Counted from the stretch's first letter, positions 35,741 through 45,047 are shown. The stretch: DNA of 64,000 bases from DATFRY01 sp035489015 (GCA_035489015.1 DATHKR010000243.1:1-64000); one strand, 5' to 3'. Numbers and translations: made by a program. Notes: generated from the letters alone by a model not told the origin.

Positions 35741-37594
35741 ATGGCGAGCTGTCTTTCACGCCGTGGCCGCGCAGTAGCGCTGGCCTTCGTCGGCGCCGGC
35801 GCGCTGGCCGCCAGCTGCACCGTGACGCGCGACGCTCCCAACCTCGTCGGTCAGGACGTGCGCCTGACCGTCATCCACACCGCGGACATCCACTCGCGGT
35901 TGTTCCCGTACACGTTCATCCCCAACCGCACCGACCGCGACTTCGGCCTCCTGGCCGAGAACGGTCCGTTCGGCGGCGCCGCCCGCATCTCGACCATCAT
36001 CAAGCGCGAGCGTCACAACGCCGGGCGCTCGCTGTGGCTCGACTCGGGTGACTCCTTCCAGGGCGCGCCCATCTTCAACATGTTCAAGGGCGAGGCCGAG
36101 ATGCGTGCCCTCAGCATGATGGGGCTGGACGCGGCGGTGGTCGGTAACCACGAGTTCGACCTCGGCACCAAGAACCTCTTCTACCAGGCCGACAACTGGG
36201 CCCGCTTCCAGCTGCTCGCGGCCAACTACCTGTTCGAGGATCCACCCAGCCCGGGTGATCGCTCGCTGCGCGACGTGGTCAAGCCGTACGTCATCTTCGA
36301 CGTCGACGGGCTCAAGGTCGGCGTCATCGGGATGGGCAACTGGTCGTCGATGACCGGCATCTTCGAGGGGGGCAACTCCCTGGGTGTGCGGCCGCTCGAG
36401 GACGGCGAGGTGGTCGAGGAATACGTCCGCCTGCTCCGCCCGGTGGTCGACGTGGTCGTCCTGGCCAGCCACCTCGGCCTCGACGAGGACGAGGGCCTGG
36501 CCTCCGGCGAGATCGAGCAGGACCAGAACGAGTCGCTGCCGCTGGCCGGGGTGGACGTGGTCCTCGGCGGGCACCTCCACATCGTGCTCAACCCGCCCAA
36601 GACCATCCGCAACGACGACCTCGGCCACGAGTCGGTGCTCATCCACTCCGGCGCGTTCGCCAAGTACGTCGGCCGGCTCGACCTGGTCGTCCACGTCGGC
36701 GAGGACAACGGCGACCCGACCCGGCGCAGCAAGGTCACCGCGTACTCGTTCAAGACCATCCCGGTCGACTCCACCATCCCGGACGACCCGGAGGTGACCG
36801 AGCTCCTGTGGCCGTACTCGGTCGCGCTCAACCGCGAGATCGATCTCAACGGGGTCCTGGCCTACGTGGACACGGCGGGCGACGAGAAGGTGGTCCGCAA
36901 CGACCCGACCGGCGGCGACTCGCAGCTCGGCAACCTGGTCGCGCGCGCCATGCAGCTGCGCACCGGCATCGAGGCGGAGATCGGCATCACCAACTCGCTC
37001 GGCATCCGCGCCGACTTCGAGAAGGGGCCGCTCACCGTCGAGCAGATGTTCAACGTCTTCCCGTTCGAGAACTCGATCACGGTGATCTACCTGTCCGGCT
37101 CGGAGATCCAGGAGACGCTGGACTTCGTGTCGCGCAAGTCGGCCGAGCGCGGCTGCCGGGCCCAGGCCCAGGTCTCCGGCATCACCTTCGACATGGTGTG
37201 CAGCGGCGACTGCCCGGGCGGGGCCAGCGCGTGCGCCAGGAACGTCTACCTGGGCGACGACTGTCGCAACGGCGACCCCAACGGCCCGATCGATCCGGAG
37301 GCGTGCGCGCCGCTCGAGCCGATCGGCCTGTACAAGGTCGCGGTCAACGACTACATCGCGCGCGGCGGCTCCGGCTTCGACGTGCTGAAGCGCAACACCT
37401 CGAAGCAGTTCACCACCATCTCGCTGCGCGACGCGCTGGTCGACTACATGCGCCAGCAGCCGGCCTGCGGCGAGGACATCATCGACATCTCCGATCCTGG
37501 CCGCGCCACCGTCCGCGAGCGGTGGGGCGCGGTCGCCTGTCTCAACAACACGGTCGAGCCGCACGATGGACGCATCAGGCCGGTCTTCGAGTAG
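35741..37594 (+). CDS. Exported metallophosphatase/5'-nucleotidase lipoprotein
   Basis: UshA-type enzymes split nucleotides outside the cytoplasm to recover nucleoside and phosphate. The ATG at 35741 starts a signal with lipobox LAASC, so the enzyme is probably lipid-anchored. The calcineurin-like domain has IHTADIHSRLFPY, LDSGDSFQG, VVGNHEFDLG, ASHLGLDED and GGHLHIVL. The 5'-nucleotidase C domain (about 390-560) has ITNSLGIRADF and MFNVFPFENSITV, the substrate-stacking region. A cysteine-rich insert (CSGDCPGGASAC) splits that domain, an oddity common in this phylum. It overlaps the next gene by 29 bases, so the three genes to 40554 look cotranscribed. Confidence 0.92.
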   Translation: MASCLSRRGRAVALAFVGAGALAASCTVTRDAPNLVGQDVRLTVIHTADIHSRLFPYTFIPNRTDRDFGLLAENGPFGGAARISTIIKRERHNAGRSLWLDSGDSFQGAPIFNMFKGEAEMRALSMMGLDAAVVGNHEFDLGTKNLFYQADNWARFQLLAANYLFEDPPSPGDRSLRDVVKPYVIFDVDGLKVGVIGMGNWSSMTGIFEGGNSLGVRPLEDGEVVEEYVRLLRPVVDVVVLASHLGLDEDEGLASGEIEQDQNESLPLAGVDVVLGGHLHIVLNPPKTIRNDDLGHESVLIHSGAFAKYVGRLDLVVHVGEDNGDPTRRSKVTAYSFKTIPVDSTIPDDPEVTELLWPYSVALNREIDLNGVLAYVDTAGDEKVVRNDPTGGDSQLGNLVARAMQLRTGIEAEIGITNSLGIRADFEKGPLTVEQMFNVFPFENSITVIYLSGSEIQETLDFVSRKSAERGCRAQAQVSGITFDMVCSGDCPGGASACARNVYLGDDCRNGDPNGPIDPEACAPLEPIGLYKVAVNDYIARGGSGFDVLKRNTSKQFTTISLRDALVDYMRQQPACGEDIIDISDPGRATVRERWGAVACLNNTVEPHDGRIRPVFE

Positions 37595-38747
37595 CCGGCG
37601 CCTGTGGTGCGCGGCGGCTGCGCTGGCGATCGCCGGCGCGGCCGGCTGCGTCGACGAGCGCGATCCGATCACCGGGACCACCTCGTTCCGGGTCGTGCTG
37701 GTCAGCCCGGACGATCCCGGCACCGAGGACGATCGGCTGGCCGACGAGGCGCGCGACATCACCGTCCAGCTGACCGCGCTCGACGCCCAGGGCGAGCCGG
37801 ACCCGAGCTTCTCCGGCTCGGTCCAGCTCTACGTGCACTACCTGGGCGGCCTCACCCCCGAGCTGGGCACCGAGCCGCTCGACCGCATCGACGTCGAGGC
37901 GGGCGTGTCCGACGAGATCGAGCTCCAGCTGCCGGGCGTGTTCGGCCCGACCTACCTCTGGGTCGAGGACGGGCGCGGGTCGTCGCCGACCTTCGCGACC
38001 GGGGTGTCGCCGACCATCTGGTACCGGGACCCGTTCCTGGCCGACGTGTCGCGCCCGGACGACGAGGCGTCGCTCGACGCGCTGGAGCGCTCGCCGCTCG
38101 AGTTCAAGCAGATCCGGGTCAGTCGATCGCGCTACGGCGCCGACGGCCGCATGGTGGTGACCGGCATCTACTCGCAGGGCTACACGCTCAGCGACGTCAG
38201 CTGCGCCGAGGGCGGGGCGCCGCCGTGCACCACCGGCGACTACGACTCGGTGTTCGTGTTCAGCTTCAACCGCCCGCTCGGCGAGGGGACCGGTCCGATC
38301 GAGATCGGCGACGTCATCGAGGTGCTGACCGGCGGCATGAGCGAGTTCAACGGCCTCACCGAGGTCAACTTCCCCGAGAGCTTCGTCGCCGAGGGGCAGC
38401 GCGACGCCGACCGGGTGCCCGAGCCGACCGTCATCCAGCCGGAGTGGCTGGGCACCCGCATCGAGATGGAGCGGGCCGAGGCCAGCGTGGTCGCGATCGA
38501 AGGCGCCACCGTGTGCGAGCTGGACGGCGACTACGACATGTACTCGCAGTGGAAGCTCGACATCGGCAGCGGCTGCGGTGATGCGGTCAACGTCATCACC
38601 CAGGGCCAGGTCAACGACTTCAGCCCGGCCGACTACGTCGGTCAGGTGCTTCCGCGGGTGGTGGGGACCCTGCGCCCGGTCAACATCGGAAGCTTCGACG
38701 TCTGGATCATCTATCCGCGCACGGCAGAGGACGTTTCCCTGCCCTGA
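37566..38747 (+). CDS. Lipoprotein of unknown function in the nucleotidase operon
   Basis: The ATG lies within the nucleotidase gene (29-base overlap). A signal peptide with lipobox GAAGC (Cys28) precedes a beta-rich protein with several Ig-like strands (SFRVVLVSPDD, DITVQLTALDAQGEPDPSF). A middle part mentions a pair of cysteines (DVSCAEGGAPPC), and a second half near 215-393 has CDYD-like and IGSFDVWIIYP strands that look like an OB-type or bacterial Ig fold. No family was recognised. Its partner genes suggest an outer-surface nucleotide or phosphate scavenging complex. Confidence 0.75.
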   Translation: MDASGRSSSSRRLWCAAAALAIAGAAGCVDERDPITGTTSFRVVLVSPDDPGTEDDRLADEARDITVQLTALDAQGEPDPSFSGSVQLYVHYLGGLTPELGTEPLDRIDVEAGVSDEIELQLPGVFGPTYLWVEDGRGSSPTFATGVSPTIWYRDPFLADVSRPDDEASLDALERSPLEFKQIRVSRSRYGADGRMVVTGIYSQGYTLSDVSCAEGGAPPCTTGDYDSVFVFSFNRPLGEGTGPIEIGDVIEVLTGGMSEFNGLTEVNFPESFVAEGQRDADRVPEPTVIQPEWLGTRIEMERAEASVVAIEGATVCELDGDYDMYSQWKLDIGSGCGDAVNVITQGQVNDFSPADYVGQVLPRVVGTLRPVNIGSFDVWIIYPRTAEDVSLP

Positions 38748-38793
38748 GCCGGCCCCGAGCCGATCGCCCCCCCTCGACCCTGGACCGAACGCG

Positions 38794-40554
38794 ATGAAGC
38801 GCTGGCTATTCGTCCCTCCTGCGTTGCTCCTCCTGACCGCGCCGAGCGGGCGTGCCGCGGCGCAACAGCCGTCGGCGCCGCCCGCCACCGGCGCGCAGCC
38901 GGCGCCCGCGCAACCCGCGCCTGCGCCCGCGCCGGCCCCGACCTCGCCGACCACGCCGCAGGAGACCCCGGCGCCGACCGCGCAGCCGACCTCGCCGGGC
39001 GAGGCGCCGACCAGCGAGCCGGTCCCGGCCGACAGCTCGTCGGAGCCGGCCCTGCCGGCCGCGCCGGCCGCGACCCCGCCCCCGGACGAGGTGGTCAACC
39101 GCGGACCGGGCGGACAGTCCGGCTTCGTCGACATCCGCCTCAACCTCACCCTGACCAACGAGAACGTGTTCGCCGAGCCGGGCGAGACGATCCCGAGCGT
39201 GCCGGGCTGGCGGTTCGGGCGGCCCAACTCGCTGGGGACCCTGTTCTTCGACAACTACGACACGCGCTTCTCCGGCTACGAGACGCTGTCGCACGCCGTT
39301 CTCTACAAGAACTACAACCGGGCCGAGTGGGAGGTCGAGGGCGCGCTGGTGCTGCGCATCAACGACCTGGCCGAGCGCTCGATCGACCTCAGCGACGCCG
39401 GCTCCTACGTCCGGGTGGCGCGCTGGACCGACCCGACCCGCAAGAAGAAGGAGCTGGTCTCGCTGACCGCGTTCCCGACCTCGAGCGACCGGTTCCGGCT
39501 GGGCTACAGCTGGCGCCTTTCGTGGGGCGGCTCGCCCGAGTACCAGCGCAGCCGCGCGGCGGTGCCGGGGGTGAAGCTGCAGTGGGAGAACGAGCGGGTC
39601 TACGCCTACGTCGGCGCGAAGTCGGCGGTGGTGCTCGACCGGTCGACCGCCGAGGAAGAGGCGGTGGTGGCGGTCCTGGCCGGCGGCGGCGTGGACGTCA
39701 CCGACATGCTGCGGGTCGAGGCCAACGGCGGCTACTTCGATCGCGGCGGCAACGAGCTGCAGGACGTCATCACCGAGAAGGTTCGCCTGTACGGCGGCTC
39801 GGTCCAGGTGGCGCTGCACAAGAACGAGCCGGTGACCTCGTCGGTGGACTACAAGCTCTACCGCAACGACCCGGAGCGCGCGTACCACATCTTCGCCACC
39901 GAGGAGTACCCGGGCGGCCTCAGCTGGCTGGTCGCGGCCGAGGCCACCGCGCTGGGCCAGACGCTGAAGGATCCGGAGGTCTCGGGCGGCACCAAGGTGC
40001 AGCTCGGCCTGGCCGGCGACATCAACACGCGCGTGAAGTACAACCGGTCGAGGTTCCGCCTGGACCTCCAGTACCGCGACCTGGCCTTCATCCTCCACGC
40101 CACGCCGTCGCTGCCGACCTACTCCGACTTCCCGCCCCAGTACGAGCGGACCGGCAACTTCTTCGCCGCGGTCGGGGCCGACCAGAACTTCGCCGGCACC
40201 GGCCTGACGCTCGGCCTCATCGCCGGCGTCGACATGCCGGCCACGCTCAAGACCCCGACTGGATCGATCCCGGGCGACATGGTGGAGGGGAACGGCGAGT
40301 CGACCGCGGTGGTGCGCAACGAGGGCGACATCACGGTGTTGCCGCCGGGCGAGGACGCGCTGCCCCAGCTGGCCCTCAAGCTCACCAGCCGGCTCGACTT
40401 CGCCGAGTCGTTCGCCGCGCTGACCGACATCTATTACACGCGCGATCCCAACCAGACCCGCCTGGTCCGCAACGACCCGGAGGCGCCGCTTCGCCGCGAG
40501 TTCGGCGAGTTCAACCAGCTCGGCTTCAACTTCACCCTGCAGGCGAAGTTCTAG
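38794..40554 (+). CDS. Predicted outer-membrane barrel with proline/alanine-rich N-terminus
   Basis: A signal peptide (MKRWLFVPPALLLLTAP) precedes a proline/alanine/threonine-rich linker at about residues 25-100. From residue 115 on, amphipathic beta strands predominate (IRLNLTLTNENVFAE, WEVEGALVLRINDLA, FRLGYSWRLSWGG, LQYRDLAFILHATP), and the chain ends GFNFTLQAKF, with a terminal phenylalanine. This fits an outer-membrane barrel of 14-18 strands of unknown specificity. The linker may span peptidoglycan. It follows the lipoprotein gene by 46 bases and may be the porin for products of the nucleotidase. Confidence 0.74.
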   Translation: MKRWLFVPPALLLLTAPSGRAAAQQPSAPPATGAQPAPAQPAPAPAPAPTSPTTPQETPAPTAQPTSPGEAPTSEPVPADSSSEPALPAAPAATPPPDEVVNRGPGGQSGFVDIRLNLTLTNENVFAEPGETIPSVPGWRFGRPNSLGTLFFDNYDTRFSGYETLSHAVLYKNYNRAEWEVEGALVLRINDLAERSIDLSDAGSYVRVARWTDPTRKKKELVSLTAFPTSSDRFRLGYSWRLSWGGSPEYQRSRAAVPGVKLQWENERVYAYVGAKSAVVLDRSTAEEEAVVAVLAGGGVDVTDMLRVEANGGYFDRGGNELQDVITEKVRLYGGSVQVALHKNEPVTSSVDYKLYRNDPERAYHIFATEEYPGGLSWLVAAEATALGQTLKDPEVSGGTKVQLGLAGDINTRVKYNRSRFRLDLQYRDLAFILHATPSLPTYSDFPPQYERTGNFFAAVGADQNFAGTGLTLGLIAGVDMPATLKTPTGSIPGDMVEGNGESTAVVRNEGDITVLPPGEDALPQLALKLTSRLDFAESFAALTDIYYTRDPNQTRLVRNDPEAPLRREFGEFNQLGFNFTLQAKF

Positions 40555-40577
40555 TCGCTCGGCGCGGTCGCCCGGCC

Positions 40578-40595
40578 GGCTGGCCGCGGCCAGCC
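40578..40595. terminator. 18-base palindrome between convergent genes
   Basis: The perfect palindrome GGCTGGCCGCGGCCAGCC lies in the 56-base gap between the barrel gene and the converging small lipoprotein gene. No T-run is seen. A bidirectional terminator is the simplest reading. Confidence 0.5.
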
Positions 40596-40610
40596 GGGCG
40601 TCGGGCGTGT

Positions 40611-41141
40611 CTACAGCCCGCCGAGCTCGTCGATCACTCCCTGGATCCCCTCTTCCTGCTCGTGGGCCGACTGGACCACCGCGTCGGCGTACGCCTGCGA
40701 GAATTCGGGCTCACCCGGCTGCGGCGGGTGCTTGGGCGGCGGCTGGCCGATCGATCCGCCGATGCCCCAGGTGGTGCCGGACGGATCCTCGTGCGTGTTC
40801 CAGCCCTGCGCCAGGCCTTCCATGTAGTCGCCGAACCGATCCTTGCGCGCGCGGTGGATGTAGAGCACGCGGCCGTCGCCGACGCCCCAGGCGTAGAAGG
40901 TGGCGCTGCTGTCGCCCTGGGTGAGGAGCGTCTGCAGGTGATGGATGCCGGGCGGGAAGTACTGGCTCGGCGTGGTCCGGTCGGACCAGTTCGTGATGGC
41001 CGGGATGTCGCAGCCGATGCAAGGGGCGCTCGCCTCGGCGGTGGTGAGCTCGCCCGGTCTGGACGGATCTTCCATCGACACGCAGCCGGTCACGAGCAGG
41101 GCGGCCAGCGGGCCGAGGACGAGCGGGAGACATCGACGCAT
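40611..41141 (-). CDS. Small cysteine-containing lipoprotein downstream of the CHAT gene
   Basis: The ATG has AAAGGAG eight bases upstream. A signal with lipobox VTGC (Cys18) leads to a 176-residue protein with CIGCDIPAITNWSD near residue 37, then aromatic strands (FYAWGVGDGRVLYIHR) and a proline-rich stretch PPPKHPPQPGEPE. No family was recognised. It starts 41 bases after the CHAT-domain gene and is in the same direction, so the ECF sigma factor, the CHAT protein and this lipoprotein look like one operon. It is a candidate substrate or target of the CHAT domain, but nothing in its sequence proves that. Confidence 0.72.
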   Translation of the reverse strand: MRRCLPLVLGPLAALLVTGCVSMEDPSRPGELTTAEASAPCIGCDIPAITNWSDRTTPSQYFPPGIHHLQTLLTQGDSSATFYAWGVGDGRVLYIHRARKDRFGDYMEGLAQGWNTHEDPSGTTWGIGGSIGQPPPKHPPQPGEPEFSQAYADAVVQSAHEQEEGIQGVIDELGGL

Positions 41142-41182
41142 CACGCGACTCCTTTCGATTTCGATTTCACGCACGAAGACGC

Positions 41183-44100
41183 TCACTCGAAGACGACCAC
41201 GCTCTCGACCCAGGCCCCGCGCCCGGCGGCCAGCCAGGCCCGCCGCGCATCGCGCAGCGCCGCGGCGGCGACCTCGCCCCCGGCGATGCGCGCGCGCAGA
41301 TCGCCGAAGAAGGCGCGGGCGTCGGCGTCCGGGATCGGCTCGGCCGAGGCGATCACCGCGCGGGCCCCGGCGAACACGAACGCGGCAGGCAGGCTCCACG
41401 ACTCGTGCAGCACCGCCGCGACGCGGCTGGCCCGGCACGCGGCCAGGATCACCAGCGGCGCGCCGTCGAGCGACGCACCGCGCACGGCCGCGGCGCTGAG
41501 CGCGTAGCGGCCGGCCGGGTCCGGCGACAGGGCCAGGAACGACGCGTCCGACTCGCCGAGGTTGACCAGCCCGTGGGCGTGGAGCTCGATGGCGGTCGCG
41601 TCGCGCATGGCGGCCAGCACCCGGGCCGGGGTCGCCTCGGGGCCGGACACCCGCGCGCCGCCGCCGTCGTCGGGCCACGGGGCCAGGCGGGGCAACCCGA
41701 GCCCGGCGGGCGGCTCGACGTCGCTGACCACCAGCGGGCGGGCCGACAGCGGCGGCGCGGCCTCGAGCGGATGGCGGCGCGCGGCCCGGTAGCGCCAGGC
41801 CAGCCTGTCGGGCAGGAGGCCGGGCAGGCCGTGCAGCGGCGGGCGGGCCAGCACGTCGACCGCGTCGCAGCCGGCCAGGCGATCGACCAGCGCGGGCGGG
41901 ACCAGCGTGGTCGGATCGATCGCCGGCGTCCGCCGCTGCTCGTCGACGTGGATCGCGGTGGCGCCGTCGGCGCCGCGCACCACCGCCATGCGCAGGCGGT
42001 CGTCGATCGCGACGCCGAGCGCGCAGCGGGTCGGCGCGGCCAGGCCGCTCTCCCCGGCCAGGAGAGCGAGGGCGCGATCGGCGTCGCCGCGCCGCGCGGC
42101 GGCAAAGGCGAGCACGTTGTAGCTGTACGCGCGCGCCTTGCGTCCCTCGGCGCTCCAGGCCGGCAGCTCGTCGGCGGCGCGGATCGACGCCTCGAGCAGC
42201 GCCTGCCCCGCGGCCGGGTCGCGATCGATGAGCAGGCGGCCCTCGGTGTGATCGATGAGCGCGCGGTGGGCCGGGGTGGTGGTCGGGTCGGCGCGCAGCC
42301 CGGCGAGGTCGGCGCGGAGCGCGGCGACCTCCTCGTCGCTGCCGCCCTCGCGCAGGAGGTGGGCGGCGACGAACGCGCCCTGCAGGGTGGCCGGGTGGGC
42401 GGCGCACGGCTGCCCGGCCGGGCGCGCGGCGGCGAGCTCGCGGGAGGCGTCGGCGAAGCGGACCTGGTTGAGCAGCACCATCGCGGCCAGCTCGTGGGCC
42501 CAGGCGCGGTCCTCGCAGCTGTCCGGGTGGCGCAGCGTCATCTCGCCGGCGTACGCGCGGGTGAGCGCCAGGCCGGAGCCGAGCGCGTCGTCGCTGACCG
42601 CGTGGAGGCCGGCAAAGGCGGACAGGAGGTTGTCGAGGTTGGCGCCGATCGCCTCGGTGCGGGCGATGCGCCACGCGTCGGTCAGCGCGCGGCGGGCCTC
42701 GGGCAGGCGGTGGAGGTCGACGTAAACCTCGGCCAGCATCGAGCCGAGGCGCATGCAGCGGTAGGGCAGGGCGGCGGCGCCGCACCGCTCGAGCGCGCCC
42801 ATGAGGATCGACTCGGCGGCGAACAGGTCGCCGCGCGCGGTGCGAACCAGGGCCTCCTGCTCGGCGGCGAGCAGGTCGAACCATGGATCGCCGGTGGCGC
42901 GGGCCACCCGGACGAACTCGACCAGGTCGTCGCCGGCGACGGTGCGCCCGTCCGGCCCGAGCAGGACCAGCGCGCCGAGCAGGAGGTCGGTCGCGCCGGC
43001 CCGGCGGATCGCGTCCAGGTAGCGCGCGCGGGCGGCGCCGGTCGGCCGCTCGCCGGCGCGGATCGCGGCGTAGGTGCGGGCCAGCGGGGCGCGGCGCGCG
43101 AAGTCGGCCGCCGCGGTGGTGTCGACCGCGCGGACCAGCCGGCCCGGCGTCCCGGCTCCGTCGAGCGCCGCGGCCAGCGGGCGGAGGGCGAGGGCGCGCT
43201 CGCGGGTCGGAGCGGCGCGCAGCGCGTCGAGCAGGAACAGGCGGGCCATGCCGGGCCGGCGGCGGGCGTCGTCGATCGCGAAGCCGGGCCCGCCGGCGAC
43301 CAGGTCGATGCCGCCGGCCAGGATGCGCTCGTCGAGCGCGGTCCGCTCGTCGGCGTCGCGGGCCAGCGCGCGGGCGCGGGCGCGGGCCTCGGTCGACCAG
43401 CCCGGCTCGCCGCGCGCGGCCACCCGGCCGAGCTCCTCGATGGCGCCGCGGACCAGGCCGAGGTCGCGGAGGGCCAGGGCCCGGTTCCAGCCCGCGGCCT
43501 GGTGGTCCGGTGCGTCGGACAGGGCGCCGTCGGCCAGGGTCAGCGCCGCCTCGGGATCGCCGCGGCCGAGCTCGAGGGCGGCGCGGTCGGCGGCCAGGTT
43601 GGCGCGGTCGGCGGCGGCGCGGCCGCCCGGCGCCGGCGGCGCCTCCGCCGCGCGCTCGAGGTAATCGGCCGCCTGGCGGGTGTCGCCGGCCATGAGGTAG
43701 AGGACGCCGACCCCGTGCAGGTCGCCGCGCCGCTCCAGCTCGGCCAGCACCGCCAGCGGCGCGCGCGCGCCGCTCGAGTCACCGCGCGCCACGCCGTACG
43801 GGCGATGCCCCGCGGCCGGCGCCCACGCCACTCGCGCCTCCATCCCGCGCTCGGCCGGCAGCGCGATCGCGACCGCGGCGCGCGGCGCCTCGCCGGCCGG
43901 CCCGCCGATGCCCAGCCCGAGCAGCACCCAGGTGGCCGCCGCCGCCGCCGGCAAGGCCAGCCCGGCCGCCGCGCCGATGCGGCGCGCGCGCATGCGATGG
44001 CGCGAGCGGGCCGAGTCGATGGATCGAACCTCGACCTCGCGCGGCGGCGCGGCGGTCGCGTCGGCGGTCGCGGTCGTGGTCGCGGCGGCGGTCGTCGTCG

Positions 44101-44326
44101 CGCTGGCCATCACCGGCGCGGGCACCGACACCAGCGCCGGCGCCCGCGGCGCGGCCAGCTCGATCAGCTCCTCGCTGGCGGCGGCGAGCTGGAGCGCGTC
44201 GGCCAGCTCCTCCTGGCACGCCGCGCACTCGGCGAGGTGATCGCGGACCAGGTCGGCCTCGACCTCGCCGAGCTGGCCGTCGACCAGCGCGTGGACCAGG
44301 TCGCTCTCGCTGCACGGGCGCGTCAT
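41183..44326 (-). CDS. Anti-sigma zinc finger, membrane segment, helical repeats and CHAT protease-like domain in one protein
   Basis: The 1047-residue protein starts with a ZAS-type anti-sigma zinc finger: His30, Cys34 and Cys37 in DHLAECAACQEEL. A hydrophobic segment near 118-140 (LALPAAAAATWVLLGLGIGG) should cross the inner membrane. Residues about 190-840 are helical repeats of TPR type (LERRGDLHGVGVLYLMAGD). The C-terminal CHAT domain (about 850-1047) is a caspase-like fold with a likely catalytic dyad: His918 in IELHAHGLVN and Cys964 in LAACRAS. The ATG overlaps the stop of the sigma gene by four bases. This predicts a sigma-sequestering membrane protein whose periplasmic protease domain responds to a signal. 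The CHAT fold and zinc finger are clear; the topology is inferred. Confidence 0.86.
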   Translation of the reverse strand: MTRPCSESDLVHALVDGQLGEVEADLVRDHLAECAACQEELADALQLAAASEELIELAAPRAPALVSVPAPVMASATTTAAATTTATADATAAPPREVEVRSIDSARSRHRMRARRIGAAAGLALPAAAAATWVLLGLGIGGPAGEAPRAAVAIALPAERGMEARVAWAPAAGHRPYGVARGDSSGARAPLAVLAELERRGDLHGVGVLYLMAGDTRQAADYLERAAEAPPAPGGRAAADRANLAADRAALELGRGDPEAALTLADGALSDAPDHQAAGWNRALALRDLGLVRGAIEELGRVAARGEPGWSTEARARARALARDADERTALDERILAGGIDLVAGGPGFAIDDARRRPGMARLFLLDALRAAPTRERALALRPLAAALDGAGTPGRLVRAVDTTAAADFARRAPLARTYAAIRAGERPTGAARARYLDAIRRAGATDLLLGALVLLGPDGRTVAGDDLVEFVRVARATGDPWFDLLAAEQEALVRTARGDLFAAESILMGALERCGAAALPYRCMRLGSMLAEVYVDLHRLPEARRALTDAWRIARTEAIGANLDNLLSAFAGLHAVSDDALGSGLALTRAYAGEMTLRHPDSCEDRAWAHELAAMVLLNQVRFADASRELAAARPAGQPCAAHPATLQGAFVAAHLLREGGSDEEVAALRADLAGLRADPTTTPAHRALIDHTEGRLLIDRDPAAGQALLEASIRAADELPAWSAEGRKARAYSYNVLAFAAARRGDADRALALLAGESGLAAPTRCALGVAIDDRLRMAVVRGADGATAIHVDEQRRTPAIDPTTLVPPALVDRLAGCDAVDVLARPPLHGLPGLLPDRLAWRYRAARRHPLEAAPPLSARPLVVSDVEPPAGLGLPRLAPWPDDGGGARVSGPEATPARVLAAMRDATAIELHAHGLVNLGESDASFLALSPDPAGRYALSAAAVRGASLDGAPLVILAACRASRVAAVLHESWSLPAAFVFAGARAVIASAEPIPDADARAFFGDLRARIAGGEVAAAALRDARRAWLAAGRGAWVESVVVFE

Positions 44327-44994
44327 GGCGCCTCTCCTTCGCCGCTGGCGCCCATCTGGCGCAGGAGGATGTGCTTCAGCTTGAGCCGCGCGCGCAGGAG
44401 CCGGGTGCCGACCGTGCTGGTCGGGATGCCCAGCTCGCCGGCGATCTGCCGGTACGATCGCCCGGCCAGGTGGAGCTCGTAGGCGCGGCGGAACTCGCCG
44501 TCCAGCTCGCAGACCGCGGCGCGCACCTGCTCGGTGGTGACGTTGGCCCACGGCTGCGGCGCGCTCGTCTCCGGCGACGGCTGGTCGACCGCGATCGGGC
44601 CCGAGCCCTCGAGCAGCGGAGCGCGGCGCGCGCGCCGGCACCGGTCGAGGAACAGGTTGTTGAGGATGGTGACCAGCCAGGCGCGCACGTTGGCGTCCTC
44701 GGGCAGCCGGTGCCACGCGCGCAGCGCGCGCTCGAAGGTGTCCTGGACCAGATCGCGCGCGTCGGCGTCGCTGCGGCACAGCCGCCCGGCCAGCCGGGTG
44801 AGGAGCGACTGGTGCACCCGCACCGCCTCCTCGAACCGACGCGGCGCGAGGCCGGGCAGCGCGGCGAGCGGGCCGCGTACGATGGCGCCGGCAGCCCGAC
44901 TGCGCATCGGCTCGGCCCCCACGTCGTCAGCCGTGAGATAGCCTCCCTCGCCCTCCGGGCTCGGTCGCCTGACAGAAGCGTCGATGCGGGCCAT
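44323..44994 (-). CDS. ECF-type RNA polymerase sigma factor
   Basis: Region 2 has DADARDLVQDTFERALRAW and NVRAWLVTILNNLFLDRCRR, region 4 LDGEFRRAYELHLAGRSY and QIAGELGIPTSTVGTRLLRARLKLK, with the helix-turn-helix for the -35 element. No region 3 is present, as in ECF sigma factors. The ATG follows GAGG, giving 223 residues; the first 60 residues are low-complexity, so a later start (MRSRAAGA) is possible. It directly precedes and overlaps the zinc-finger/CHAT gene, its probable anti-sigma factor. Confidence 0.93.
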   Translation of the reverse strand: MARIDASVRRPSPEGEGGYLTADDVGAEPMRSRAAGAIVRGPLAALPGLAPRRFEEAVRVHQSLLTRLAGRLCRSDADARDLVQDTFERALRAWHRLPEDANVRAWLVTILNNLFLDRCRRARRAPLLEGSGPIAVDQPSPETSAPQPWANVTTEQVRAAVCELDGEFRRAYELHLAGRSYRQIAGELGIPTSTVGTRLLRARLKLKHILLRQMGASGEGEAP

Positions 44995-45024
44995 CCTTCC
45001 TCTGAGAAGCGGGTCTCGGACTCT

Positions 45025-45047
45025 TCCGCGCGAATCGCTCGCGCGGA
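45025..45047. promoter_or_regulatory. Perfect inverted repeat upstream of the ECF sigma gene
   Basis: Nine-base arms TCCGCGCGA and TCGCGCGGA surround the loop ATCGC, 31 bases upstream of the sigma start. It could be an operator or a leader hairpin. No ECF -35/-10 pair was clear beside it. Confidence 0.45.
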
